A stretch of 64,000 nt of DNA from Spinellus fusiger (taxonomy: Eukaryota > Mucoromycota > Mucoromycetes > Mucorales > Phycomycetaceae). The first letter of the stretch is position 1. Every line of letters begins with the position of its first letter. Below the pieces are notes generated by a model. That model had not been told where the DNA came from, did no database searches, and saw only the letters and a program-made list of their open reading frames with translations. Below are positions 48,686 to 59,637 of the stretch, piece after piece. The translations under genes were made by a program, and so were the position numbers. Location: contig JALLLS010000101.1 of NCBI GenBank assembly GCA_025094145.1, forward strand, positions 1 through 64,000. Reading direction: 5' to 3'.

Positions 48686-48888
48686 GTGTGAAGGTGTCTC
48701 AGGTTCAATCTCTTTCAAGAAAGATAGAGACACACTACACTGATAGTTACATAAACCCATCTCTTTTTCTTAATCTTTTTTTTAAATCTTTTCACAGTAT
48801 TAAAAGTGTGAATGTATCTAATCAACAATCTTTATTACCCCTTTTTTTATTATAATTTACTAATAGCGATAAAAAAAAATTGGTGAAT

Positions 48889-49766
48889 TTATGCTTCCCA
48901 AGAAGAAGCAGCGGCAGGGGCAGACTCATCAGCCCAGTCAGTGGTGGTGCGGGAGGCGCTCCAGTCAGCAGTGGCGGCAATACCAGCAACACCCTCAGTC
49001 TCACCCTCGACAGTCCATTCAGGGTTGACATCAACAGCAACAGAGAACTCGGTGCTATCGAATTCACCAGCAAGAGTGGCCTGTTCCTTCTCAGCTTCTT
49101 CGGGATCACGGAAGAAGAACATATCAACCATCACATCCCAGGCGACACCGTAGTCAAGGGTACCACGGAGACGGAGGACAGCACGGGCCAAGAGGTAGTA
49201 GATCAAACCGATGGCGTGCTTACCCTTGTTGTTGGTGGGGATAACGACATCAACGTACTGGAGGAAAGCATCGGTGTCAGCAAGGGAGATAACGGGGATG
49301 TTGACGTAGGAAGCTTCCTTGATGGCCTGGAAGTCAGTACGGGGATCAGTGCAGATCACCAAACGGGGCTCACGGAAAGAACGAGTGTTGTAATTGGTGA
49401 AGGTACCGGGGGTGAAACGACCGACAATGGCTTCAGCACCAATGTACTTGGCGAACTTGAGGGCAGCACGGTGACCGTAAGGACGAGCAGACACAACAAC
49501 AATGTCCTGGGGGTTCTCAATAGCAGCGATAACACGGGCAGCAAAAACCAACTTCTCCCATGTCTTGCCAATGTTGATAAGGTTGATACCTACAGAAGCA
49601 GTCAGAACAGTGACTTGTTTTTGTCTTGCTTACCATCAGCACGACGCTTGTAGACGTAGGGCACCATGCGGGTGTTGACGTTCTTGGCACCAATGTGGCA
49701 CTGGGCACTCAACAAGAGCTGGATATCTTCCTCGGTGGGGTTGAGAACAGCAGGGAGACGGGACAT
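48889..49766 (-). CDS. RPS0: 40S ribosomal protein SA (uS2)
   Basis: Two exons (49766-49634 and 49589-48889) join in phase to 277 residues. Starts [20 protein letters not shown] and holds [52 protein letters not shown] and [19 protein letters not shown]. The C-terminal tail is acidic with repeated W-S/D-A motifs ending SSWEA. It is required for 40S maturation. Codons strongly prefer C-ending forms, as in adenosylhomocysteinase. Convergent with the FKBP gene (about 200 bp). Confidence 0.98.
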
Positions 49767-50395
49767 TATGTTTCTACGTCTATTCTCATGTTAACAGAAC
49801 TGAACAATATTATAAGAGAGATAAAATAATAACAATGATAATGACAATAACAATAATAAGATAGGCAGGGAGTGTACAGACAGAGAGCGAGAAAGAGAAC
49901 AAGTCTATTCTCTATTTTTCACCACACATCCACGCCCGTGGTCACTCTTATGGCTACACATCCACTCATGCATCAGCCAATCCATCCATCCATGCACTGT
50001 CTATTCTCTTTATCGTCTCCTTCCGCCTCTTCATGCCAGTACATACCAAGTGCAGGGAAAGAGGCGGTCCCATGGGCGGATGGCAAGACCATTTTTAACT
50101 CAACCGCCAGTCTCTCCAAGGCGTCCGGCCCGCTGGAAACAAGTCACAATTCTATTAGGGAAGCGATAAGAGAAATAGGCCATGGTACTGTGTAGAATGG
50201 GTGACAAGAAAAACAGACACCACTCACAGTTAGTTCCCCATTTTTATTTCATGCGTCATGCTTATGAGTGAACAGTCCTTAACCACAGGCTATCAAGTGT
50301 TTCTCAGCGTCATCATTCTCTAAGGAGGATGCCTTGGACTTATACTTTTTATTCATAGTACAGTAAAGGGAGCGTATTTTGTAAACACACTCCAT
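49767..50395. other. Promoter region of uS2
   Basis: About 630 bp holding the uS2 upstream region and the eL27 3' flank. CATC/CCAT short repeats near 49960-49995. No gene seen. Confidence 0.55.
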
Positions 50396-51154
50396 TTAGA
50401 ATCTGAGCTTGCTAAAGAACCACTTGTTCTTGCCAGTCTGGTAACGCTCCTCAAACAACTTTTTAATGACCTTCTTGGAATCCTCACGCTGGGTGGGTTC
50501 CTTGAAGGAGTCAGCAGAGACAGTGCCCTTGATCTGCTCCAACTCGAGAGCGTAACGGGTGGGCAACATGTGGTTGTAGTTGACGATCTTAACGAAAGGC
50601 TTGACCTTGGAGCGCTTGGCCACCTTCTTCTTGCCCATAGCCTTGGTCACCTTCAAGGGAGAACGTTCAACACCAGCAACGACAGCATAACCGTAGGGTC
50701 TGTCTTTGGTACCCTCGTCGTGGTCTAGTGATAGCAAGTTAGTTTGCTTTGCTCTTTACCAACAATAAAGATTCCTTTCTACCGGGACTTTATGTGTCTA
50801 TCTATAGATGCTTACTGCGCACAACAACAGCCTTCTTGCCAGCGAATCGGCCCTGCAAAATAACGACAACCTAAAGGCGTATTAGTTGTCTTGTGCTTTG
50901 ATAGTCTGTTCTGTTGTGAGGTGTCTATAGAGGCGTCTGTCTATCTGTTGAAGTACCCATCTATCTATCCTTGTATCCAACTATTCAATCCATCCATCCA
51001 TCCATCCATCCATCCATCCATCCATCTATCAACCCATCTATCTATCTATCTATCTATCTATTCACTCTTCCATCTATCCACTTCATCCAATAAAAGACTA
51101 TTCTATGCGTGGTGGATTGATCATTACCTTGCCTGCCTTGATGAACTTGACCAT
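50396..51154 (-). CDS. RPL27: 60S ribosomal protein L27 (eL27)
   Basis: Three exons (51154-51128, 50870-50816, 50724-50396) join in phase to 136 residues, the exact family length. Starts [20 protein letters not shown] with [38 protein letters not shown] and the conserved end [11 protein letters not shown]. The first exon is 27 nt. Intron 1 holds a CATC/TATC microsatellite. Divergent from SLX4 across about 300 bp. Confidence 0.98.
50987..51064. repeat. (CATC)n/(TATC)n microsatellite in eL27 intron 1
   Basis: About nine CATC units followed by about six TATC units, lying in the first intron of the minus-strand eL27 gene. Confidence 0.9.
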
Positions 51155-51450
51155 AGTGGTTGTATATTAGTCTAGAAGGAAGAGGAAGACCTCACCCATC
51201 AGCCACCTTGAGGATGTAATCATTCCCCGCCTACTGCTTCTATTTTGCACTACAGTTTATAGAAGGTCCGCCCCTCTCTCTTCCTGCCCAGTCCATAGCA
51301 GTGTAAAGTACAGCAGAATATAATAGATTAAGATAGACTGTATTTTACATTGTTATTATTATTGTTATTGTTATATTCCCGATAAAAAATAACCCTTATA
51401 GTACTCTTCTTTGTATTTATCAGAAAAATAACATAAATAGTACTTACACT
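51155..51450. promoter_or_regulatory. Divergent promoter, eL27 and SLX4
   Basis: The only stretch between the two start codons, so it must serve both genes. Includes a (GTTATT)n-like run near 51352-51375. Confidence 0.5.
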
Positions 51451-53045
51451 ATGGAGAGTGGGTCTATTTACACGTGTCCCTTTTGCCAAGTTGATTTGAG
51501 CTATCTTCAGTCTACTTTTTTCGAAAACACCACTTAAAGGACTGTCAGAATAAACACACTAAGGATAAGGGTAAAAGATGGACCTATAGACCTATAGAAA
51601 AGGATATGTGTCAGGGATCTTACTATTATCTTTTACACTTATACCTATACCTATATCCATATATCAAGACATATCTATTTTTACACAAGACGATCCTACA
51701 TCTGATTCTATGAGTATCAAACAACACTACAATAGCAATTTATCTCTGTTTTCATCTCTCTCTCGGAATTCTCCTTGCTCTAGAAGAAAGGATGAATGGA
51801 CATACCAAGATTATGCTTATTTGGCCATTGTTTTCTCAGATCAGCGACAAGACTTAGTCTATGAACAAGACAATGGAAGAGTAATAAAAGAAGAAATAGA
51901 GGAGCTGAGGCAACATGCAACACAATTGGCAAGAAATACCATAGATCAAAAAACAATACTAGACATATATAAGCAATTACAGTCGGATATGAGTCTTTTC
52001 TTTGTAAATAGAAATACACTCAATAGCCAAGCATGGTCTTTAAACAACATCTCTTTCTTACTTGAATTTACAAAGGATATTAAGGTAATGGCTAGCAAGG
52101 AAAGAGGGATCTATCTTATTAATGTATGTGGATATTCCTATACACAAGTCCATTGCGGAAATAGACCAAGTAGTCAATCAGTGGCATGGGAGTATTCAAC
52201 AGCAACTACAGACACTGTTAACACTTGACATTCGATTTTCACGTCTTTTCTCTCTTCTCCACCTATATGCTAAACGTGAATCTAAAGGAGATCTTACAGC
52301 CCACGCTCCTTTTGTTGTATCTGAGGTGAGATGCCTTTTTATTAGTATTAGTATTAGTATTAAGAAAAAAGAAGGCATGCGTTACATGACTTGGTGCTTA
52401 TCTTTCCCTTATGCACAGTCTTCTCTCTGTCCGATAACAAGCCCAATAGCAAGCCCAATAATAAGCCCAATAATAAATCCAATGTCTTCTTTTGTGGATC
52501 TTACAGAACAATCTTCCCCTGAAATCCCTCCCATACATCATCCAGTACAAGAGATGCCTAATTACGATGTCCTTACATTACCAGAACTCAGGGTAATATC
52601 ATTAAGACAAATAGACAAGTGCAATGCTGCATAGGCTAGTTATTGCTAATACAGTGTCCTCTGTCTATTAGAACACAGTCAAAAGATATGGATTCAAGCC
52701 CACTCATCGACAGGACATGATTCAATGTCTTGAGCAAGTATGGAAGACACACCAGTCACATCAGTCTACTGCGCCCACTCCTTCCCCATTCATAGAGAGT
52801 GTCGATAGCACAGAACAAGCACTATCCGACCATATTAAAGATCAGACATTGGTCTGGGAGCGGATCCTCCGTTATGAGGCAAGTCTACACCTCCTGCTTA
52901 TTGATTGTTTATATCTCCAACACTGTTTCAGAGTGTTACTTTTGAAGAATGTTACCGTGGATTCAATGGTAAGCGTAAACAGGCACGAGAGTTTTTGGAT
53001 GAGAATGCATTATCGTACAAGTCACACACCTATTTCCGCCCATAA
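51451..53045 (+). CDS. SLX4: SLX4, scaffold of structure-specific endonucleases (frameshift in first exon)
   Basis: Exons 51451-51570, 51690-52084, 52149-52325, 52419-52592, 52672-52878 and 52932-53045 give about 395 residues. The last 100 residues are the conserved SLX4 C-terminal domain that holds SLX1: YDVLTLPELRNTVKRYGFKP, ILRYESVTFEECYRG and REFLDENALSYKSHT. The first exon carries a UBZ4-type ubiquitin-binding finger (CPFCQVDLSYLQ ... HLKDC), but it only reads through if one T is added to the T run at 51517-51522; as written, the frame ends at TAA 51535-51537. Exon 2 start (51690) is inferred from phase. The last intron has a GC donor (52879). SLX4 coordinates resolution of recombination and replication intermediates in the nucleus. 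Confidence 0.82.
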
Positions 53046-53527
53046 AACTCCTTTTGCTCTCTTTCTTTCGTTTCTTTCTTTCGTTTCTTTCTTTCGTTTC
53101 TTTCTTTCGTTTCTTAGTGTCCTATTCTTTTTTCTACTTAGTCTCTTTGTCCAGGAGTGGCTGTAAAGTTATTTTCTTCTTATTTTCCTTTTCTGTCTTC
53201 CATCTGTCGAAGAATCGATTCAAAACACTACCAACAAACTCATAGAACATATCTCTACGTCTTTATATCAAGAGAAGATAAAGAAAGAAAGAAAACAGAC
53301 AAGATATCCACACCCAATTGTACATAACCCTGTAAATTCATAGAGACAAATCCATTCATCTGTACACGAAAAAAAAGAAGGGGTGAAATCACTGTTTCTT
53401 CTTCTATATAAAACCGTTGCTTGTACCTTTTTATTTTTTTATATTTCAATTCTCTTTTGTTGATATTAAACACGTAAGTCATGTATTTTCCTGTTAACTG
53501 TTCTCATATCCCTAGTGTTGATCTATT
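53046..53527. other. Spacer with CTTTCGTTT repeat
   Basis: Between two plus-strand genes. Contains about four units of a CGTTTCTTTCTTT-type repeat (53066-53113). No gene seen. Confidence 0.6.
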
Positions 53528-56500
53528 ATGCCTCTCCAAGTTGACACTCCAAAGAGTCCAGCCGACACACCAGTACCCCTGGAGAACCACACTCCTTTGC
53601 TAACCAGTAAAACTCTATACCACCAAGCCATTAATATTGCCATCAACCTTCCATCTCCTACGTGTACATCGCAGCCTCAAGAGAAAAAGGCACTAGAGAC
53701 ACAATTGTTCAGTGCGACACAGCCATCTGGCTCAGATATTAAGACTCAAGCCCATTTAGTTCAAGAGAAATCGGTGACACTAGACGCAAGTCTGATCATG
53801 GAGAGCGCAGCTGAAAAAAGGGAAAAGAAGAAAAAATCGAAAAAGAAAAAGGGTCCATTGATGGCTGGTTCAACCCTCCCCCTACCAGATCAGCCAATAA
53901 GAATAGGGACAGAGGCAGAGGCAGAAGCAGAAACAGAAGCAGATACTGAAGAGAAGCATCAGGGAAAGAACAGTTCAGAAAAGAAGAGAAAGAAGAGAGT
54001 TAAAAAGAAAACTGCTGCCAAGGAAGAAGGTGCTCTTCATGGATCAGAACCATGCATGGAAAAAGAGTCCAAGCAAAAAGACAACAAGAAAGAGACTTTT
54101 ACCAAAAGAAAGACGGGATTTACTAATGACAAAGGGGAAGGATCCCTTGAGATACAATGCAATGGGAAGAACACCAAGACCATAAAAGACAACGACAAGA
54201 AAGTCCTTGGCACGAAAGAGAACAAAGAGACGACAGTAGAAGTTGCCAAGCCAAAAAAGACATCTTTCACAAAAGACATAAAGAATGGCAGCAAACACAT
54301 CAATGGCCAGCAAAGAATATTCAAAGATCATACTTTGTTGACTGCAAAGAACCCCTACAAAGAGACCTGTAGTCCACAAACCACGCGTGGTTCTCCTCAT
54401 GTACTATCTGATACACAAGTGACTCATTACTCTGACACCTTCAGTGAGGGTGTATCAGATGAGGATGCGTTTGATCTTCTTCAGCAGCAGAGGGAAGAGA
54501 CCAAAGAAGATGAACACTATTTTGACTATATCCATTTTGCACCCAGTCTGAATTCAGAACGAGAAAAGGGATATCCTATCTATAAGACGGCAGGCAAAAA
54601 GAAAGAGCCGCGTGTGATTATGACCACCACCATTCAAGTACCAAGAAAGAAGGCTGCTCCTGCTCTTATTCCTATTCCTACTGATACAAGTGATGTTGTT
54701 GATCATGACCAGCTCCCAAAAGGTAGACTTTGGTTTTATAATGTGTTCCTGGAAAGTAGAGAGAGAGAGAAGAGAGAAAGTCCATAGATAATAACCCAAT
54801 GAATTCTACTGTACATCTAGTAGTGGTTCCTGCAGAAAAAGAACCTCAGAAAGACACAGAAAAAGTACTCCACAGTGCATCTGTTATTCTACCCCCACCC
54901 TCTGCAACCACAGAAAAGGAGACAGATCAACACACAGAGAACATGATGGAGATATTGAACAAAAAGATCTCCCTTATAGAACAAGAACACTTTAGAATCT
55001 CGCATTCTGATTCCACTAAGAAATCAGAAACTGCTCATGCCAACCATCCCAATGAAACATACAAGAGCCAGGAAAATGCAGTCGTCACAGGAGATGTTCC
55101 TGAACCCGAGTCTGAGCTACCCATCCAACCTCCAGTGAAAACAAAGAGATATGTAAAAGAAGCACGACCAAGGCAGAACACCAAATCTCGAAAAAACTAT
55201 GGATATCTTCATAAGGATGACATTCTACAAGGAAATCGTAAAGCCTTCTATAAGCGCTTTATGGATCCAATGGAAGTAGATCAAGGACTTCAAGATGAGA
55301 CTATTTACAGTGGTCTGCTGCGTATTAATAAGCACAACCGACAAGAAGCCTACATCACATCGGATTCCCTGGAGGGAGATGTGTTTATTTCCTCACAACG
55401 GTACCGCAATCGTGCATTAGAGGGTGATATGGTTGCTTTCCAATTAGTAAAAGAGATACGAACAACCAAAGTAGATGAACAAGACAACACTAAAGAAAAG
55501 GGAAAGACAAGAACCCATCCATGTGGTGTTGTTGTTTATATTCTATCGAGAAGTCCGGAACAAATATTCTCTGGGTAAGTGTGGATAAGAAGTGTGTTCC
55601 TTATACTAATAATGGGCAGTGTGTTGATTTCAGATCTTAATGGCAATCGGAATGTAGTGTGTAAAGAAGATGGAAAGAATGATAAGGAAAAAGAGAAATC
55701 TTCAAATGAATCATTATGGTTTAGACCTTTGGATAAGCGAGTGCCTATTATTTTTATACCTGCTTCTTATATACCTCTTGATTTCAAATACAATCAAGAG
55801 TACCATAAGAATATCCTTGTATCGGTAGGTCCTGGGGAAAAAGAGAATAGCAAAGAGAACATGGCTTTGCTAGAGCTAACACTGGCTATGATTATGCATA
55901 GGCGGAGATCATTCGATGGCGTATTGACAGCATGCATCCAATTGGAAAACTGATAAAGGAACTTGGTCCTATAGGTTCATTTGACTCTGAAGAAAAGGTT
56001 ATTCTTACGGATCACAATATCAGAGATGAGAAGTTCTCTGAGGAGATTATGTCTGGTTTACCATCCATACCATGGGAAATACCAAGTGTAGAGTACAAAG
56101 TGAGACGCAACTATTCTAAAGAAAGAATATTCTCGATTGATCCAGCAACTGCTAAAGGTAAACAGTGTCATTAACAACCCTGCCATAACGATTATAACCA
56201 CTGTGATTAATCCTTTTATTTTATTTTTCAGACTTGGATGATGCACTTCATATTAAGCCATACGAAAATGGGATGTTTGAAGTGGGAGTCCATATTGCAG
56301 ATGTATCTTTCTTTATAAAAATGGGCACTCCTTTGGACAAAGAAGCCTATAGACGTGGCACAAGTACTTACTTGGTTGACAAGGTGGTTCCTATGCTGCC
56401 TCCTTTACTCTGTGAAGAGCTGTGCAGTCTGAATCCTGGAGTAGAAAGGTAAAAAGAGAGAGAGAGAGAGATTTACTCTTTTCTTCTTAGTAATCTATGC

Positions 56501-58067
56501 CATGAAATAGACTTGCTTTCTCAGTAGTATGGATAATGGACGCCGAGGGAAAAGTATATAATACATGGTTTGGAAGAAGTATCATCAAGTAAAGTATTAT
56601 GTGAAGTGTGCAGCAATAGGCTATGTGTACTTACTGTATTGTTAGCTCATGTGCAAAACTTACCTATGAGGATGCTCAGAGTGTTATTGAAGGGCGTGGA
56701 CTTCCCTCTACAGCCAGGTTGTTCTCTCAGTCAGTGAAAGATGTGGAGACAGACATTCTTTATTTATATCAATTATCTCAACACATGCGTGCTAGAAGAT
56801 TCAACAATGGTGCCTTGTCCATGAATTCAGTTCGTCTTTCTTTCAAACTAGATAAAGATGGCAATCCAGATAGCGTCTTTGCATATGAATCAAAGGAATC
56901 GAATCGAATGATTGAAGAGTTCATGCTATGTGCCAATATGAGTGTGGCTAGGAAGTTGTATGAGTGCTATCCAGATCAATCTGTTTTACGTCGCCATGCC
57001 CCACCTATTGAGAGAAGACTGGTAATGTATTGCTAGATAGAAATAGTGTGAGGATGTAATATTCATACTGTATGGCTTTGTTCTTGTGCCCTGTCTTTTT
57101 ATAGGAAGAATTTATTCGGTTTGCAGATGCACTGGGCTACGATATTGATGGATCCTCTGCTGGTGCACTTCAGTGTTCTTTTGATATGATAGATGATGAA
57201 GATATCAGTTCTGTATTGAAGATTCTTGCCACCAAACCTATGCAGCGTGCCAAGTATTTCTGTACTGGTTCATTGCACCAGTCAAAATACATACACTATG
57301 CTCTGAATACGCCTCTCTATACGCATTTCACTTCGCCTATTCGTAGATATGCTGATGTTGTAGTGCACCGACAGTTACAGGCTGCTCTTGATAAGAATGG
57401 TAAGTGCTTATGAGATAGATCTCATTACCACTGATACTACGTTATTAACCTGCACTCTGTAGCTACTTCTGGTTATCAATTGAAAGAAGTAGAGAATATA
57501 GTACTGCAGTGCAACAAGAGAAAAAACGGAGCTAAAAATGCACAAGACCAAAACATTATGATTTATCTTGCACTCTATCTTTATCGCCTGGAAGAGAAGC
57601 AAGGACTGATAGTGTGTCCTGCCATTGTTTTGCAAGTGGGTAAAGAGGCTTTTGAACTTCTTGTTCCTGAGTATGGTCTAGAAAGAAGATGCTATCTAGA
57701 CTCACTATCATTGAAAGGTGGTTTATTCGATGAAGAGAAGAATACCATTACATTGTATTGGAATAAGAATACAATGCCACACCTTCAAGTAGGCAAATTG
57801 AAAAGTACAGATGATATAGAAGAAATCACTCCAGTGGAAGAAGCCGTACCATCCAGTCCTAGCGAATCCACAGAGGCACTGACAAAGGAACCACAACCAG
57901 CAAGTGTAGAAAACGACACTTCACATCACTCTGAATATGTACAAAAGCTGAGCCCTTTTATTCGCCTACAAGTTCTTCTCCAGGCTGACATGAATACGTC
58001 TCCACCTATTATCCGTGTCTATCCCATTAATCCCTTTGCAGACTATCCAAAGTTCTTCCCTAGATGA
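53528..58067 (+). CDS. DIS3L2: DIS3L2-type 3'-5' exoribonuclease (RNase II family)
   Basis: Nine exons (53528-54722, 54788-55574, 55620-55824, 55902-56157, 56232-56448, 56511-56588, 56646-57021, 57105-57399, 57463-58067) join in phase to 1337 residues. The first about 530 residues are charged and low complexity, with Lys-rich blocks. Cold-shock domains follow ([34 protein letters not shown]), then the RNB nuclease domain. All four metal-binding aspartates are present in IDPATAKDLDDALH, followed by [21 protein letters not shown] and [17 protein letters not shown]. The C-terminal S1 domain has [14 protein letters not shown]. There is no N-terminal PIN domain, separating it from Dis3. DIS3L2 degrades uridylated RNAs in the cytosol independently of the exosome. 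Intact aspartates argue against the inactive Ssd1 branch. Confidence 0.93.
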
Positions 58068-58159
58068 TGCTAGCAAAAGGTCTACATTCAAAGAAGGGAG
58101 ATATTCTTGCTCAAATGCTAATGCTTCATCATTCTTTTGTTGGATCTATTTATTCATAC

Positions 58160-59515
58160 TTAACCAAATAAAAGATTGAATGCATCCATGACTTTGTTTG
58201 AACAAAATGTAGACTCTTCATGTGCAAAGTCATACTCTTCTACACCTGATGCCACCATAATCTTGGTTTCTGTAGGTTGATCAGCAGTAAGATCATCATA
58301 GCGCAATTCAACTTGGAGTTCACTACAGAATAGATGAGTTTACTATGTAAAGCAGCGATCTCCTATTCTATTTCTAGTTCTCTCATAACGATTGATATTA
58401 CCCTGCATCTGTTTTAATCTTGAATTGCAAATGGCTCCTGGCTCTTGATTCTGTCTCAATGTCCACAATATTAGTCTGACTCTCTGCCCATGTCACAAAT
58501 TCGTTGATTTGTTCTCTTCTTGAGACATAGGCCAGTAGAAAGTCTTGGAGAGTGCGTAAAAATGCCTGAATATGTGTTTATATGACCATCACAGTTTTCT
58601 GTAACTACTTTTTTTATATATCTAAACACTTCATCTACCTCTTTATCATGTAGAAATGTCTTTTCCAAATGTTTAAGCGGAATAAAAAGAGGAATGGTGT
58701 GTTTTTCAATAGCCCATTTCTTTTTGTAGATGGGGTCTTTTCTGAAGAGTAAATAATAAGGCTCGCGATAGACCTCTACAAACAGAGAACATTGGGTGTA
58801 GGTAGCTGTTCTTGTTCCCAAGAGAACCTACGCTTATAAAATGTATCCAGTCGAATGCCATGGTATTGGTCGTTGAAGTTGAAGGTAGTGCGTCCACACA
58901 GACGATAATACCCAATGACTTCCTGTACACACCTTGCTTCTGTAGCTGTCATCATTTGGTCCAATATCTTTTTATTATTATTATTGAATCGTAATAAAAA
59001 CCCTTGAGATACAGTGCCAATGCATGTAAAATAAAATACATTCGTATACTACCTTTTGTTGTACATCTTTCATTTCTGATGCCTTGTATCGTGTTGGATC
59101 TAGGGGCAGTAGCTTATCAGTGATAAAGACAAACAAGAGTCTTATAAGATAAGAAAACCTTTAATCTCTTCAGAGAACTTGGTAGCAACAATGCGAGCAA
59201 TCTTCTCTTCCATGACAGCACACTTTAGCTTTCGATGTTCTTCCTTCACTTGAGTCACTAAAGACAATGCTCTTGTTTCAGTATAGATAAAATAAAAAGT
59301 CTACCTCTTTATCTACATTAACTTATCACTTGCATTGGCGACGAAGGTCTAATATCTGTGCCTTCAACTTCTCTTTTCCCTTTGGCAAGCTAAACAGCCA
59401 TGAAATAAAATAAAATAAAATAAAATAAGCACTGAACATGAATATCAACAGTTTACAAGCTGTCGTCTGTAGGTGCGACCATAGTGAATGGTGTATAGTC
59501 CTCCATGGCGTCCAT
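58160..59515 (-). CDS. Inner-kinetochore subunit CENP-O (Mcm21/Mal2-like)
   Basis: Eight exons (59515-59457, 59389-59330, 59271-59159, 59099-59053, 58967-58832, 58775-58609, 58565-58402, 58322-58160) join in phase to 302 residues. After an N-terminal coiled coil (KEKLKAQILDLRRQC; EEHRKLKCAVMEEKIA) comes the family block YYRLCGRTTFNFNDQYHGIRL, DTFYK and, across an intron, REPYYLLF. The rest fits the RWD-type fold of CENP-O: LPLF-like strand (HTIPLFIPLKHLE) and helix FLRTLQDFLLAYVSRREQI. CENP-O pairs with CENP-P in the COMA/CCAN complex at centromeres. Joins at 59271 and 58565 were chosen by phase. The gene is convergent with DIS3L2 (about 90 bp) and divergent from the HIRIP3-like gene (about 120 bp). 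Confidence 0.85.
59403..59428. repeat. (TAAAA)n microsatellite in CENP-O intron
   Basis: About five 5-base units in the first intron of the minus-strand CENP-O gene. Confidence 0.85.
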
Positions 59516-59637
59516 GAGCAAGAAACAAAAGAGAATAATAGAACGGTGGCTTTGTAAAACGGAATGCTGCCACGCGCCTTATTTGCTTTGCTTATTTTCT
59601 TTTGTTGGGCCTTTATTTTATTTTCTCTACATTGAAT
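59516..59637. promoter_or_regulatory. Short divergent promoter, CENP-O and HIRIP3-like genes
   Basis: Only about 120 bp separates the two start codons, so the sequence must carry both promoters; CTTTGCTT/TTTTCTTTTG pyrimidine runs are the only notable content. Confidence 0.5.

Noticed and set aside
48880..49653. 257-codon open frame antisense to uS2
   Set aside because: Shadow of the ribosomal protein gene on the other strand.
50987..51064. CRISPR-like array
   Set aside because: Simple tetranucleotide microsatellite without spacers, inside a eukaryotic intron.
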